Origin: Halomarina litorea
GTDB taxonomy: Archaea; Halobacteriota; Halobacteria; Halobacteriales; Haloarculaceae
Assembly (NCBI RefSeq): GCF_024227715.1
Contig: NZ_CP100452.1
Location: 1 to 64,000, forward strand
DNA length: 64,000 bases
Reading direction: 5' to 3'
Part shown: positions 16,905-24,713 of the stretch, one piece after another
Position numbering within the stretch: position 1 is the stretch's first letter
How the letters are laid out: every line of letters starts with the position of its first letter
Notes under the pieces: generated by a model
The model's input: only the letters and a program-made list of their open reading frames with translations
What the model was told of the DNA's origin: nothing
The model's database searches: none
Translations under genes and position numbers: made by a program

Positions 16905-17060
16905 ATGCCGATAACTAAGCGGATAGCCGTCGCAGTGTCTACTGCGCCCCTCCCCCGAGGGGTGTTGGACCGCATGGGCTACGGAGTCCGGGGGCCCCAC
17001 GTGCCATCGTCACTGCCAGCCATATCCCACCCCCGCCGTGCCCACGCACCTTTTTACTGA
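16905..17060 (+). CDS. Possible 51-residue small protein
   Basis: An open frame from ATG 16905 to TGA 17060, beginning MPITKRIAVAVS and ending RRAHAPFY, is preceded by a TTAACACG box 36 nt upstream. It contains a strong hairpin in the DNA (CCCCTC/GAGGGG, 16947-16962). ATA and ACT codons are atypical for this genome, so it may be a leader or a non-coding RNA instead. It lies in the 293-bp gap before the zinc-ribbon gene, and I see nothing else in that gap. Confidence 0.3.
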   Translation: MPITKRIAVAVSTAPLPRGVLDRMGYGVRGPHVPSSLPAISHPRRAHAPFY

Positions 17061-17124
17061 GGCCGAATCCGTGAGTGCGACCGCTTCCGGTAGATAGTTA
17101 AACGAACAATCCCGTGTGGAAGCC

Positions 17125-17274
17125 ATGAGTCTCCTCGCGTCGCTCGTCAGGCGCTATCGCGACACCGGGACCGGCCCCTTCTGTGAGTGCCGACGTTGCA
17201 GCGCTCACGTGGCTGACGCCGACGAGGAGTGTCCACGGTGCGGGAGCGGTTCGATAGCGACGTACGACCTCTGA
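17125..17274 (+). CDS. 49-residue zinc-ribbon protein
   Basis: A very small protein MSLLASLVRRYRDTGTG... ending SIATYDL, with two CxxC pairs (CRRC and CPRC) 15 residues apart, the classic small zinc-ribbon spacing. The N-terminal 18 residues form a short basic helix. Haloarchaea carry many such proteins of unknown role. A TTAAAC element lies about 27 nt upstream. It is followed 35 bp later by a DUF7511-like gene, suggesting one transcript. Confidence 0.6.
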   Translation: MSLLASLVRRYRDTGTGPFCECRRCSAHVADADEECPRCGSGSIATYDL

Positions 17275-17309
17275 ACCCAACGGGGCTCCCAGACCCAGAC
17301 CACGGGACC

Positions 17310-17507
17310 ATGCACTCGACACGCTCGACGGACGTCGACCCGGACGAGTGGCCGACGTACGAACTCGACTGGACGTTCAACCCGCGGGAGTCGACGCTCC
17401 CCTCGGTCGCTCCCGACGAACTGGTCGTCTTCGACCCGAACGCGACGAGCACTCGCTGGGTCGCCGCCGGGCGAAACTCGTTCGTCACCATCGAGGACGT
17501 CAGGTGA
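17310..17507 (+). CDS. Small DUF7511-like protein
   Basis: A 65-residue acidic protein with the pattern DELVVFDPNATSTRWVAAGRNSFVTIEDVR, which resembles the haloarchaeal DUF7511 family and the neighbour at 18.1 kb. The ATG at 17310 is preferred; a GTG at 17229 would overlap the zinc-ribbon gene. No function is known. Its clustering with HalOD1 and other mini-proteins suggests a signalling or regulatory locus. Confidence 0.5.
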   Translation: MHSTRSTDVDPDEWPTYELDWTFNPRESTLPSVAPDELVVFDPNATSTRWVAAGRNSFVTIEDVR

Positions 17508-17646
17508 GGGTCGCTCCCTCCGTCGCTCTCCGGGAGTCGTCGTTGCCACCGCTCGCCGCCCGAAGACGGGAGACTCACGACGTCTCCGCACAATTCGGTT
17601 CCCGACACCGTTAGATTTATCAGTCGACTTTCCAAGCATTCTCCAG

Positions 17647-17970
17647 ATGACCAGCAGCGGTTCGGGAGGGGATCGTGGGTACCCACTCAGCACGGCGATT
17701 ATCGAGCGCATCGCCGCTCTCGAGGAGGTCGACCCGCTCCAGCTCGAGCACCCGCTGAACGACGCCGTCGACCCGGACGCGCTCGACTCGCTGTTCGACG
17801 GCGTCGACACCGTCCCGGGTCACGTCGTCTTCGAGTACTGCGGTTACGAGGTGTTCGCCGACAGCCAGGGTCGGGTCTCCGTCGAGGAGATCCCCGAGGA
17901 GGGATTCGACCCCGACGGGGCGGTCGAGCGTCACCTCCCGGAGTCCACCTCGCCGTCGTCGAAGAACTAG
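17647..17970 (+). CDS. HalOD1 output domain protein
   Basis: A 107-residue stand-alone HalOD1 domain (about residues 13-75), recognised from STAIIERIAALEEVDPLQL, DAVDPDALDSLF and the final FEYCGYEVFADSQGRVSV strand. HalOD1 is found at the end of haloarchaeal signalling proteins and as solo proteins, and is thought to be an output module. A TTTATC element lies about 30 nt upstream, so the start is probably leaderless. A second solo HalOD1 lies at 31.8 kb. Confidence 0.85.
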   Translation: MTSSGSGGDRGYPLSTAIIERIAALEEVDPLQLEHPLNDAVDPDALDSLFDGVDTVPGHVVFEYCGYEVFADSQGRVSVEEIPEEGFDPDGAVERHLPESTSPSSKN

Positions 17971-18045
17971 CTCCGCGCCCGAGAAATCTCCCGAATTCGG
18001 GGGAAAAGAAGCGCTAAACGTCCTGTTTCGAATCTTGCGTCTGCA

Positions 18046-18053
18046 TAACTATA
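18046..18053 (+). promoter_or_regulatory. TAACTATA promoter box
   Basis: ATAACTATAGC is 32 nt upstream of a GTG that opens a six-residue leader cistron and 49 nt before the main start at 18095. Confidence 0.45.
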
Positions 18054-18077
18054 GCATTCTCCGCCGTAGCGAGAGGC

Positions 18078-18098
18078 GTGCCGGGGGCCATTCAATGA
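18078..18098 (+). CDS. Six-residue leader cistron (GTG start)
   Basis: GTG-initiated MPGAIQ with its TGA overlapping the ATG at 18095 as ATGA. The distance from the TAACTATA box is exactly that of leaderless genes here. Alone this could be chance; it is listed because it fits the same rule as longer leaders. Confidence 0.3.
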   Translation: MPGAIQ

Positions 18099-18316
18099 GA
18101 AAGAACGCCAACGCCTCGCCGCGCCGCTCCGCGAGCACCGAGGACGGCTCGCTGTTCGCGTGGCCGCGCTTCGGGCTCGAGTACACCGTCGAGCCGTACG
18201 ACGACGCACCGGACCTCTACACGTTCTATCCGGAGGGAGCGTCGGACGAGGAGATCATCACGCAGTGGATATCGGCCTCCGAGGAGTCCGTCGTCGACAT
18301 CACTGCCGTCCGCTGA
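18095..18316 (+). CDS. Small DUF7511-like protein
   Basis: A 73-residue protein: a basic N-terminus, then LEYTVEPYDDAPDLYTFYPEGASDEEIITQWISASEESVVDITAVR, similar to the DUF7511 family and to the 65-residue protein at 17.3 kb. No function is known. It is separated from the HalOD1 gene by 124 bp with its own promoter box. Confidence 0.6.
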   Translation: MRKNANASPRRSASTEDGSLFAWPRFGLEYTVEPYDDAPDLYTFYPEGASDEEIITQWISASEESVVDITAVR

Positions 18317-18459
18317 GGACACCCACCGCAGCACGACCCTCTCACTTCTTCGCGCACCGACCGCCGAGCGGCCGCTCTCGGCGCGCGTCCCTCGAAAGAA
18401 CGACAGTGGCGACTGACGGTCAGTCGCGGTCTACGTCCCGCCTCACTCCCGGGTTCGCC

Positions 18460-18993
18460 TCACTCCAGGTCTTCGAGCTGGAGGAAGTCGGCCTGTCCGT
18501 CGTCGTTCGAGACGAGAAACTGGTAGACGACGACGGCGAGCAGTCCGAGCGCGACGGCGATGGCCGCCGCCCCCGCGGGGATGACGTCGACGAGGATACC
18601 GAGCATCAACACCACCGCGCCGCCCGCTAGCGCGACGTAATACCACGTGAAGTCACGCTGCTCGCGCTCCCCGACAGGGAGGTAGCGGACGATCTCGTCG
18701 GCCCGGTCGGTCAGCTCTACGACCCCCTCGTCGCGGTCGTAGTCCGCGATGCCGAAGTCGTCGAGTTTCGGCAGGTGGGTCTGGTAGAGCGAGACGTAGA
18801 CGCGACGCCGCGCCGTGTCGTCGAGTTCGTCGATGGGTATCTCGTTCTCCCAGGCGGCGATCTGTCCGGCGAGTTCGTCGATGGTCGCCGGCTCGTCGTG
18901 CGTGTAGAGGTAGTAGAGGATGTACCGACGACGTGAGTTGCTGAGGATGTTGAACGCGTCGTCGAGCTCCAGCTCGTCGGACGGGCTCTCCAT
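18460..18993 (-). CDS. DUF7344 winged-helix membrane regulator
   Basis: A 177-residue DUF7344 protein with motifs FNILSNSRRRYILYYLYTHDEP and RRRVYVSLYQTHLPKLDDFGIADYD, followed by two membrane helices (about 115-160). I placed the start at ATG 18993 because a leader cistron stops exactly there (TAATG) and an AGGAG lies 6 nt upstream. An in-frame ATG at 19011 would add MSQEPV. It is a likely membrane-tethered transcription regulator and lies opposite the PadR-like gene, at the edge of the glycan region. Confidence 0.78.
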   Translation of the reverse strand: MESPSDELELDDAFNILSNSRRRYILYYLYTHDEPATIDELAGQIAAWENEIPIDELDDTARRRVYVSLYQTHLPKLDDFGIADYDRDEGVVELTDRADEIVRYLPVGEREQRDFTWYYVALAGGAVVLMLGILVDVIPAGAAAIAVALGLLAVVVYQFLVSNDDGQADFLQLEDLE

Positions 18994-19103
18994 TACTGGC
19001 TCCTGAGACATGACAGTCTTCGGTCGTGTCTACTCGCTACCGGTCCGCCCACCTCGGCGTCACCCCCATCTCCACCTACAGGAGACAGTATCGGCATCAA
19101 CAT
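18993..19103 (-). CDS. 36-residue leader cistron of the DUF7344 gene
   Basis: The frame begins MLMPILSPVGG and ends RLSCLRSQ, with its TAA stop sharing a base with ATG 18993. Its ATG is 32 nt from a TAACAAAG box on the same strand, as for leaderless genes. An AGGAG for the downstream gene lies inside it. It has no recognisable homology and is probably a translated leader. Confidence 0.45.
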   Translation of the reverse strand: MLMPILSPVGGDGGDAEVGGPVASRHDRRLSCLRSQ

Positions 19104-19127
19104 GAACGTATCCTCGGTGTACGGTCC

Positions 19128-19135
19128 CTTTGTTA
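19128..19135 (-). promoter_or_regulatory. TAACAAAG promoter box of the DUF7344 transcript
   Basis: GGTAACAAAGGG on the minus strand, 32 nt before the leader ATG at 19103. Confidence 0.6.
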
Positions 19136-19273
19136 CCGAGTCACTATCCGGCTCTAAGCAGTCTTTTGGCGTGTATGTGGCGTGCTCACGGCACCCGGCT
19201 GGCCCGCGCCTGTCGGTCGAGCGTACCGACTGCTCGAAGTGGTAGTCAAGATAGTGACTATTTACACAGCGAC

Positions 19274-19281
19274 TAACAAAA
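19274..19281 (+). promoter_or_regulatory. TAACAAAA promoter box of the PadR-like gene
   Basis: CTAACAAAATCC is 34 nt before ATG 19308, supporting that start and a leaderless message. Confidence 0.5.
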
Positions 19282-19307
19282 TCCGTTATCCGATGATTCC
19301 ACCTGTC

Positions 19308-19589
19308 ATGCAGATATTCGACTTGACGGGGTTCCAGCGCGACCTCCTGTACGTCATCGCAGGATTGGATCGCGCGTCGGGACAGTCGGTCAAAGAGGAA
19401 CTCGAGGCGCACACCGGGCGGGAGATCACGCACGGTCGGCTCTACCCGAACCTCGACGTGCTCGTCAATCGCGACCTCGTCGAGAAGGGACAGATCGACC
19501 GCCGGACGAACTACTACACCGTCTCCGACCAGGGCCTCGAGGCGCTCCGGGAGCGTCGGGACTGGGAGGAACAGTACATCGATCTCTGA
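19308..19589 (+). CDS. PadR-family transcription regulator
   Basis: A 93-residue winged-helix protein of the PadR class: FQRDLLYVIAGLDRASGQSVKEELE, then HGRLYPNLDVLVNRDLVEKGQ as the recognition and wing region, then the YYTVSDQGLEAL beta-wing and a final helix. The family binds promoters as dimers, often as repressors. Start ATG 19308 is supported by promoter spacing; ATG 19293 would add five residues. It faces the DUF1616 operon and may regulate it. Confidence 0.85.
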   Translation: MQIFDLTGFQRDLLYVIAGLDRASGQSVKEELEAHTGREITHGRLYPNLDVLVNRDLVEKGQIDRRTNYYTVSDQGLEALRERRDWEEQYIDL

Positions 19590-19625
19590 GACGGTGTCAC
19601 ACGGCGCCGACGGATAGTCGCCCTA

Positions 19626-19633
19626 TAACAATG
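19626..19633 (+). promoter_or_regulatory. TAACAATG promoter box of the DUF1616 operon
   Basis: CTATAACAATGCGC, 37 nt before the leader ATG at 19663. Confidence 0.6.
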
Positions 19634-19662
19634 CGCTAGACGTACCTCCTCCCGACCAGAGC

Positions 19663-19710
19663 ATGCAGAACGCCGAACCGGTGTCCCTCCACGGTCGGAG
19701 GTACCAATGA
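19663..19710 (+). CDS. 15-residue leader cistron of the DUF1616 operon
   Basis: MQNAEPVSLHGRRYQ, ending in TGA that overlaps the next ATG as ATGA. A perfect GGAGG lies 5 nt before the downstream start, inside the leader, while the leader itself has no ribosome site. This is one of the clearest examples of the pattern. Confidence 0.5.
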   Translation: MQNAEPVSLHGRRYQ

Positions 19711-20747
19711 GAAGCGGTCGGTCGGCACCGCGCGGGTCCGCGGTCCCCGTCGACCTCGTCTTCGTCCTCGCGTACATCGGGGGCGTCGACGCTCTCCTGT
19801 TGATAGACGCCCTGGGCGGCCCCGCCAGCCCGCTCCGCGTCCTCCTCACACTCCCGGTGCTGTTCTTCCTGCCGGGATACAGTCTCGCCGCGGCGGCGTT
19901 CCCGCGAGTCGCCCCCACCCACCGGGGCTCACAGGGCCCGTCGCTCCTCGACCGGGTCCAACAGCCCACCCAGGGTATCGACCACGTCGAGCGGGCGGCG
20001 CTCGGATTCGGGCTGAGCTTCGCCCTCCTGCCGATAGTCGGTCTCCTCGTCGCGGCCACGCCCGGCCCCGTCTCCGCTCGCGGGTCCGTCGTCGCGCTCA
20101 CCGTCGTCACCGCGCTGTTCGCAGTCGTCGCGGCGGTGCGCCGCTGGCGGCTCGACCCCGAGGAGCGCTACACCCTCCCGTTCGGGACGTGGGAGAGCAC
20201 GCTGGGGGGGTCCGGCGGGTCGGCGCTCGACGCCGCGCTGTCGGTCGTCCTCGCACTCGCCATCCTCGCCGCGATGGGGGCCGGGGCGCTGGCCATCGCG
20301 GCCCCGCAGGACGGCACCTCCTTTACGAACTACGGCATCGGGACCATCAACGACTCGGGCGAGTTCGTCGCCGCCGACTACCCGACGGAGTGGCAATCGG
20401 GTGAGCCGCGCAACATGGCGTTCCAGGTCGTCAACCACGAGGACGAGCGCGTCAACTACACGGTCGTCGTCCAGATGCAGCGCATCAGCGAGGACGGCCG
20501 CGTGGTCGAACTCGCCGAACTCGACCGGTTCAACGAGTCGATCGGCGACGACCGCTCGTGGACGCAGGAACACCGTATCCAGCCGCCGCTCAACGGCGAC
20601 CGACTGCAGGTCGTCTACCTGTTCTACAAGGGTGACCCGCCGTCGACGCCGACCCGGTTCAACGCCGACGAGTACGTCTACTTCTGGACGAACGTCGGCA
20701 GCGGCGGGGAGGAGAGCTCGTTGGCCGGTCCGGCGAGGTCTCGCTGA
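19707..20747 (+). CDS. DUF1616 membrane protein
   Basis: A 346-residue protein of the DUF1616 family. Four predicted membrane helices (about 15-35, 45-68, 90-112 and 170-195) precede a C-terminal extracytoplasmic domain with the typical YPTEWQSGEPRNMAFQVVNHEDERVNYTVVVQMQR beta-sandwich signature. DUF1616 genes are common in archaeal glycosylation loci but the activity is unknown. It opens the glycan region and is probably co-transcribed with the next gene. Confidence 0.85.
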   Translation: MRSGRSAPRGSAVPVDLVFVLAYIGGVDALLLIDALGGPASPLRVLLTLPVLFFLPGYSLAAAAFPRVAPTHRGSQGPSLLDRVQQPTQGIDHVERAALGFGLSFALLPIVGLLVAATPGPVSARGSVVALTVVTALFAVVAAVRRWRLDPEERYTLPFGTWESTLGGSGGSALDAALSVVLALAILAAMGAGALAIAAPQDGTSFTNYGIGTINDSGEFVAADYPTEWQSGEPRNMAFQVVNHEDERVNYTVVVQMQRISEDGRVVELAELDRFNESIGDDRSWTQEHRIQPPLNGDRLQVVYLFYKGDPPSTPTRFNADEYVYFWTNVGSGGEESSLAGPARSR

Positions 20748-20748
20748 G

Positions 20749-21324
20749 ATGTGGCCGTGGGAGCATCTCGCGGTCGGCTACGTGCTCGTCTCGCTGCTGT
20801 GGCGGCTCCGCGGCGAGCGACCCGACCTGCTGGCGGCGTTCGCCGTCGCGTTCGGGACGCAGTTCCCTGACCTCGTCGACAAGCCGCTAGCGTGGGTGTT
20901 CGGCGTCTTCGACAGCGGCATCGCGGCCGGACACTCGGTGCTCGTCGCCGTCCCGCTGTGTACGGTGCTGGTCGCTCTCGCCTACCGGGCGGGCTACGTC
21001 CGCGCCGCCGCCGCCTTCAGCGTCGGGTACTTCTCGCACATCCCGGGCGACGCCTTCTACCCGATGTTCTACGGCCAGCCGTTCCGGTGGAAGGTGTTCT
21101 TCTGGCCCATCTCCCAGGGGGCCGGCGAGGGGCAGGTCGACTTCCTCGCGCAGGTCCTCCGGTTCCTCTCGCGGACCGAGTCGTTCGCCACCAGCCCGCA
21201 GGGGGCCACCTACATCGGGTTCGAGTTGCTGTTGCTCCTGACCGCGTTCTCGCTGTGGGCGCTCGACGGGGCACCCGGCCTCCCGCGACCGTGGGAGACC
21301 GGCTCGAAGGCCGGTGAGCGGTAA
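20749..21324 (+). CDS. Membrane-bound metal-dependent hydrolase-like protein
   Basis: A 191-residue polytopic protein starting one base after the DUF1616 stop. The His/Asp pattern MWPWEHLAVGY, FGTQFPDLVDK, AAGHSVL and FSHIPGDAFYP matches the YdjM-type family of membrane-bound predicted metal-dependent hydrolases. Substrate unknown. Close coupling to DUF1616 suggests a shared envelope function. Confidence 0.7.
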   Translation: MWPWEHLAVGYVLVSLLWRLRGERPDLLAAFAVAFGTQFPDLVDKPLAWVFGVFDSGIAAGHSVLVAVPLCTVLVALAYRAGYVRAAAAFSVGYFSHIPGDAFYPMFYGQPFRWKVFFWPISQGAGEGQVDFLAQVLRFLSRTESFATSPQGATYIGFELLLLLTAFSLWALDGAPGLPRPWETGSKAGER

Positions 21325-21443
21325 CATCTCGCACGATAACTGGTCGTTTCACGTGATGTTCTCCGAACGATACCCGTGTCTGACGGAGTTTATCGAACCA
21401 TTACCTCTGGTAGCGTTTTGGCAACTCTCGTGCAAGTCGCGCA

Positions 21444-21451
21444 TAACAAAG
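21444..21451 (+). promoter_or_regulatory. TAACAAAG promoter box before a glycosyltransferase
   Basis: GCATAACAAAGCAC. No start codon gives a clean leaderless or leader frame at 32-43 nt, so the message may have an untranslated leader or a longer upstream cistron. Confidence 0.5.
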
Positions 21452-21515
21452 CACGAAAGAGCGGATATTCGACATAGCTGACTGTGTCCGGCACCCGCCG
21501 GGCAACGAGTGAGAT

Positions 21516-21698
21516 ATGGAGCACGACCAACACACCCACCCCACGAGGGCATCGAGAAGGAGCCATGCGGGGCGCGCCGCGAACGCGCGCGAAGCGGTCG
21601 CTGTCGGTCGTCTGGGTGTCGAATCCCGGTCGGTGCTCCCGTCCGGTGCGCCGTCGCGGTCCGGGTATCGGGTATCCCCGACAGCGGGGCGGTGGTAG
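21516..21698 (+). CDS. Possible 60-residue upstream cistron
   Basis: An open frame starting MEHDQHTHPTRASRRS, rich in Arg, Ser and His, ends 2 bp before the GTG start of the glycosyltransferase. Its ATG is 72 nt from the promoter box, too far for a leaderless start. It could be a long leader or a chance frame in GC-rich DNA. Confidence 0.25.
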   Translation: MEHDQHTHPTRASRRSHAGRAANAREAVAVGRLGVESRSVLPSGAPSRSGYRVSPTAGRW

Positions 21699-21700
21699 CA

Positions 21701-22708
21701 GTGTACCGCAACCACACCATCGCAGTCGTCATCCCCGCGTACAACGAGGCGGGGCTCATCGGTCGCGTCATCGACACGGTCCCCGACTACGTCGACCGCG
21801 TCTACGCCATCGACGACCGGTCGACGGACGACACGTGGGCGGAGATTCAGGCGGCCGCCGCGTCGGTCAACCGCCGCCGCGAGCAGACCGAACCGCAGGC
21901 GGCCGTCGCCGACGGCGGCCACGACGCACCCCGCGTCGTCGCCATGCGCAACGAGGTCAATCAGGGCCGGGGCGCGAGCGTCAAGCGCGGCTACAAGCGG
22001 GCGCTCGCCGACGGGATGGACATCGTCGCCGTGATGGACGGCGACGGCCAGATGGACCCCGCGGTCCTCGACCGCATCCTCGACCCCGTCGTCGAGCGCC
22101 GGGCCGACTACGCGAAGGGCAACCGCCTCGCGAACGGCGCGTGGGACGGGATGTCGCGCTTCCGCCTGTTCGGCAACATGGTGCTCTCGTTCCTGACGAA
22201 GCTCTCGTCGGGCTACTGGGAGGTGAGCGACTCGCAGAACGGCTACGCGGCCATCTCGCGCGAGGCGCTCGAGGAACTCGACATCGACGACCTCTACGAG
22301 GACTACGGCTTCGAGAACGACATCCTCGCGAAGCTCAACCTCCACGATATGCGCGTGGCGGACGTCCCGCACCCCGCGGTGTACGGCGACGAGACGAGCA
22401 CCATCAAGTACAACACGTTCATCCCGCGGGTGTCGATGCTCCTGCTCGGGAACTTCGTCCACCGCATGAAGTCGAAGTACTTCGGCGAGAACTTCCACCC
22501 GGTCGCCCTCTGCTACGCCCTCGGCGTCCTCGCGGTACTCGCGGGCCTCGTCACCGGCGCGTTCACGCTGTTGACGCTGGCGGAGGGGACGCTGGCGGAG
22601 GGGATGCTCTCCGTGGTCGTCTTCCTGTTCGGTGCGCTCTCGCTGGTGCTCGCACTCGCGGTCGACGTGCGCCTGAACGCCCACCTCGCCGCTGACCCGG
22701 AAGCGTAA
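21701..22708 (+). CDS. GT2-family glycosyltransferase, membrane-anchored
   Basis: A 335-residue inverting glycosyltransferase of the dolichol-phosphate sugar synthase type. Residues 1-250 hold the GT-A fold with VVIPAYNEAGLIG, DDRSTDDTW, the metal-binding VMDGDGQMDP and SDSQNGYAAI; two C-terminal membrane helices (about 265-285, 295-325) anchor it. Likely it charges dolichol phosphate with a sugar at the cytoplasmic face. I chose GTG 21701 (MYRNHTIAVV) because relatives begin there; a GTG at 21509 would add 64 unconserved Arg-rich residues. Confidence 0.85.
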   Translation: MYRNHTIAVVIPAYNEAGLIGRVIDTVPDYVDRVYAIDDRSTDDTWAEIQAAAASVNRRREQTEPQAAVADGGHDAPRVVAMRNEVNQGRGASVKRGYKRALADGMDIVAVMDGDGQMDPAVLDRILDPVVERRADYAKGNRLANGAWDGMSRFRLFGNMVLSFLTKLSSGYWEVSDSQNGYAAISREALEELDIDDLYEDYGFENDILAKLNLHDMRVADVPHPAVYGDETSTIKYNTFIPRVSMLLLGNFVHRMKSKYFGENFHPVALCYALGVLAVLAGLVTGAFTLLTLAEGTLAEGMLSVVVFLFGALSLVLALAVDVRLNAHLAADPEA

Positions 22709-22741
22709 CCGAGAAGTCGCCTCCCCCGCGTAACAGCACGG

Positions 22742-22749
22742 TAACAAAG
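22742..22749 (+). promoter_or_regulatory. TAACAAAG promoter box
   Basis: GGTAACAAAGCG, 36 nt before the leader ATG at 22778. A second related sequence, GTAACAGCA, lies 13 bp upstream. Confidence 0.6.
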
Positions 22750-22777
22750 CGTCCGAGCCGTCGAATCTACTCCAAAG

Positions 22778-22828
22778 ATGTATCTCGTCGAAACGGGTCG
22801 GTCCGGCGGCCCCCTCCGTGATGACTGA
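22778..22828 (+). CDS. 16-residue leader cistron
   Basis: MYLVETGRSGGPLRDD, whose TGA lies 8 nt inside the next gene, overlapping its ATG at 22821. No GGAGG is present before the downstream start. Confidence 0.4.
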   Translation: MYLVETGRSGGPLRDD

Positions 22829-24713
22829 GCGACCGGGCGGGCGACACCGCCGCTCGAAGGGAGCGCTCACCGTCGGCTTCCTCGCCGTCGCGGTCGCCAT
22901 CTTGCTGGCGTGGTCGTCGCCAGCCGGCCAGTACGAACTGTCCATCTACGGGGCGACGCCCGCGCCCGTCTGGGCGGCGCTGTCGGTCGCACTCCTGGTC
23001 TCAATCCTCGTCGGCTCGTCCGGTCGGGAGGGCTACGCGATGCCGCTCGCGGCGGTCCTGGCCGTCGCCGCGATGATGACCGTCGTCGGCCTCCCCATCA
23101 TCCGTAACTACCACGCCTACGGGCTGGCAGACGCGCTGACCCACATGGGGTGGGCGAAGGGCATCGCGTTCGGCGAGATGAGCACGCTGGGGATTCTCTA
23201 CCCGGGGAGTCACATCGCCACGTCGCTCGTGAGCGCCGTCACCGGGGTGTACATCGGACGGGCGATGATGTTCGTCGTCGCCCTCTTCGTCCTCGCGTAC
23301 CTCGTGTTCGTCCCGCTCACGGTGCGGACGCTGGTCGGCGACGGGGCGGCGACGGTCATCGCCACGTTCTCGGGGCTGTTCCTCCTGCCCATCACGAACG
23401 TCTCGACGTTCCTCGACTACCACCCCTACACGCTGGCGACGTTCCTGTTCCCGCTCTTGCTGTTTCTCGTGTTCAAGTACCTCGCCGACCGCCCGCGCCA
23501 GTCGAGACTCGGCGACGTCCTCTCTTCGACCGGGCTGGTGCTCGTCGTCGTGGGCGTCACCGTCAACCTCGTCCACCCGCAGGTCGCGGTGAACATGCTG
23601 GTGTTGCTCGGGGCCATCGTGGCTGCCCAGTGGCTCTATCGCTGGCTGCCGGGCGGCGACCCGCTCTCCGAGAACCGCTCGCTGCTCGCACCCACGCTGT
23701 TCCTCGGGGCGTTCTTCCTCGTCTGGACGCTGCGCTACGAGATCGTGTTCAACATGCTGTTCCGCCTCGTCGAGCAGTTCCAGTTGTTCCTCGACGGCGG
23801 CGCGGGCGCCGGCGCCGTCGTGAAGGCGCGCGAGGAGTCCGCCGACGGCCTCGGCGTGAGCATCGTCGAACTGTTCGGCAAGCTGTTTTTCGTCCACGCC
23901 GCGTACGTGTTGCTCTCGGCGGGGCTCGTGCTGGTCGCGCTCGCGGGGCGGCTCACCGACGACCGGCCGGACCGAAACGCGGCGGTCGCCTACGTCACCT
24001 ACGGGGGGCTGGCGCTCACGCCGTTCTTCCTCCTGCACTTCCTCGGCGACGTCTCGGGGTACTTCTTCCGGCACGTCGGGTTCGGGATGATGCTGATGAC
24101 GATACTCGGCGCGCTGGCGCTCCACGCGCTCCAGCGATGGGCCGTCGCCACCGACGTGGCCAGGTGGGTCAGGCCCATCGCCGTCGTCGCGTTGGCGGCG
24201 GCGCTGGTGTTGTCGGTGCTGGTCATGTTCCCGTCGCCGTACATCTACAAGCCGACGCACCACGTCACCGAGGCGTCGATGAGCGGCCACGAACTCTCCT
24301 TCGAGAGCGGGGACCTCGACGACGTCCGCTACACCGGCCTCGAACCCTCGCCCGAACGGTTCGCTGACGGCCTCCGGACCGACATCCGCTCGTACGACAC
24401 CGTGCCGCCGGCGTACCTGCGGGCCAACAACCTGACGGAGTACACGGGCGACGACCCGTACTACTACACGGTCACCCGGCACAACTACGGCGTCGAGGTC
24501 GTCTCGCACAAGGGCCACGAGTACACCCGACGGATGTTCGCGAACATCGGGACCGAGTTCGGCGTCGACCGGGTTCAGGCCAACGGGGACCTCACGGTCT
24601 ACTACGTCGACTCCGCGGTGACGACGCCGCCCCCCGACGAGTCGTCCCGGTCACAGGCACGCGACGGGCGTCCGTTCGCGCTCTCGACGGGGACTCCGTC
24701 CCGAGTTCGGTAG
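22821..24713 (+). CDS. Large polytopic membrane protein, GT-C-like
   Basis: A 630-residue protein with about twelve predicted membrane helices (residues 15-480) and a C-terminal extracytoplasmic domain of about 150 residues rich in Asp, Tyr and Arg. The first external loop contains NYHAYGLADALTHMGWAKGI, an Asp-bearing loop as in GT-C lipid-linked sugar transferases. I cannot name the family with certainty and see no WWDYG motif of AglB oligosaccharyltransferase. Context between a dolichol-phosphate glycosyltransferase and a secreted protein supports a role in glycan transfer or polymerisation. A GTG at 22818 is an alternative start. Confidence 0.65.
   Translation: MTERPGGRHRRSKGALTVGFLAVAVAILLAWSSPAGQYELSIYGATPAPVWAALSVALLVSILVGSSGREGYAMPLAAVLAVAAMMTVVGLPIIRNYHAYGLADALTHMGWAKGIAFGEMSTLGILYPGSHIATSLVSAVTGVYIGRAMMFVVALFVLAYLVFVPLTVRTLVGDGAATVIATFSGLFLLPITNVSTFLDYHPYTLATFLFPLLLFLVFKYLADRPRQSRLGDVLSSTGLVLVVVGVTVNLVHPQVAVNMLVLLGAIVAAQWLYRWLPGGDPLSENRSLLAPTLFLGAFFLVWTLRYEIVFNMLFRLVEQFQLFLDGGAGAGAVVKAREESADGLGVSIVELFGKLFFVHAAYVLLSAGLVLVALAGRLTDDRPDRNAAVAYVTYGGLALTPFFLLHFLGDVSGYFFRHVGFGMMLMTILGALALHALQRWAVATDVARWVRPIAVVALAAALVLSVLVMFPSPYIYKPTHHVTEASMSGHELSFESGDLDDVRYTGLEPSPERFADGLRTDIRSYDTVPPAYLRANNLTEYTGDDPYYYTVTRHNYGVEVVSHKGHEYTRRMFANIGTEFGVDRVQANGDLTVYYVDSAVTTPPPDESSRSQARDGRPFALSTGTPSRVR

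Noticed and set aside
16832-17124. A tRNA, SRP RNA or RNase P RNA in the hairpin-containing gap
   Set aside because: No T-loop, anticodon pattern or conserved RNA core could be recognised; a small protein or leader is as likely.
22821-24713. Assignment as AglB oligosaccharyltransferase
   Set aside because: Size and topology are roughly similar but the WWDYG and DxxK-type motifs are absent, so only a GT-C-like label is justified.
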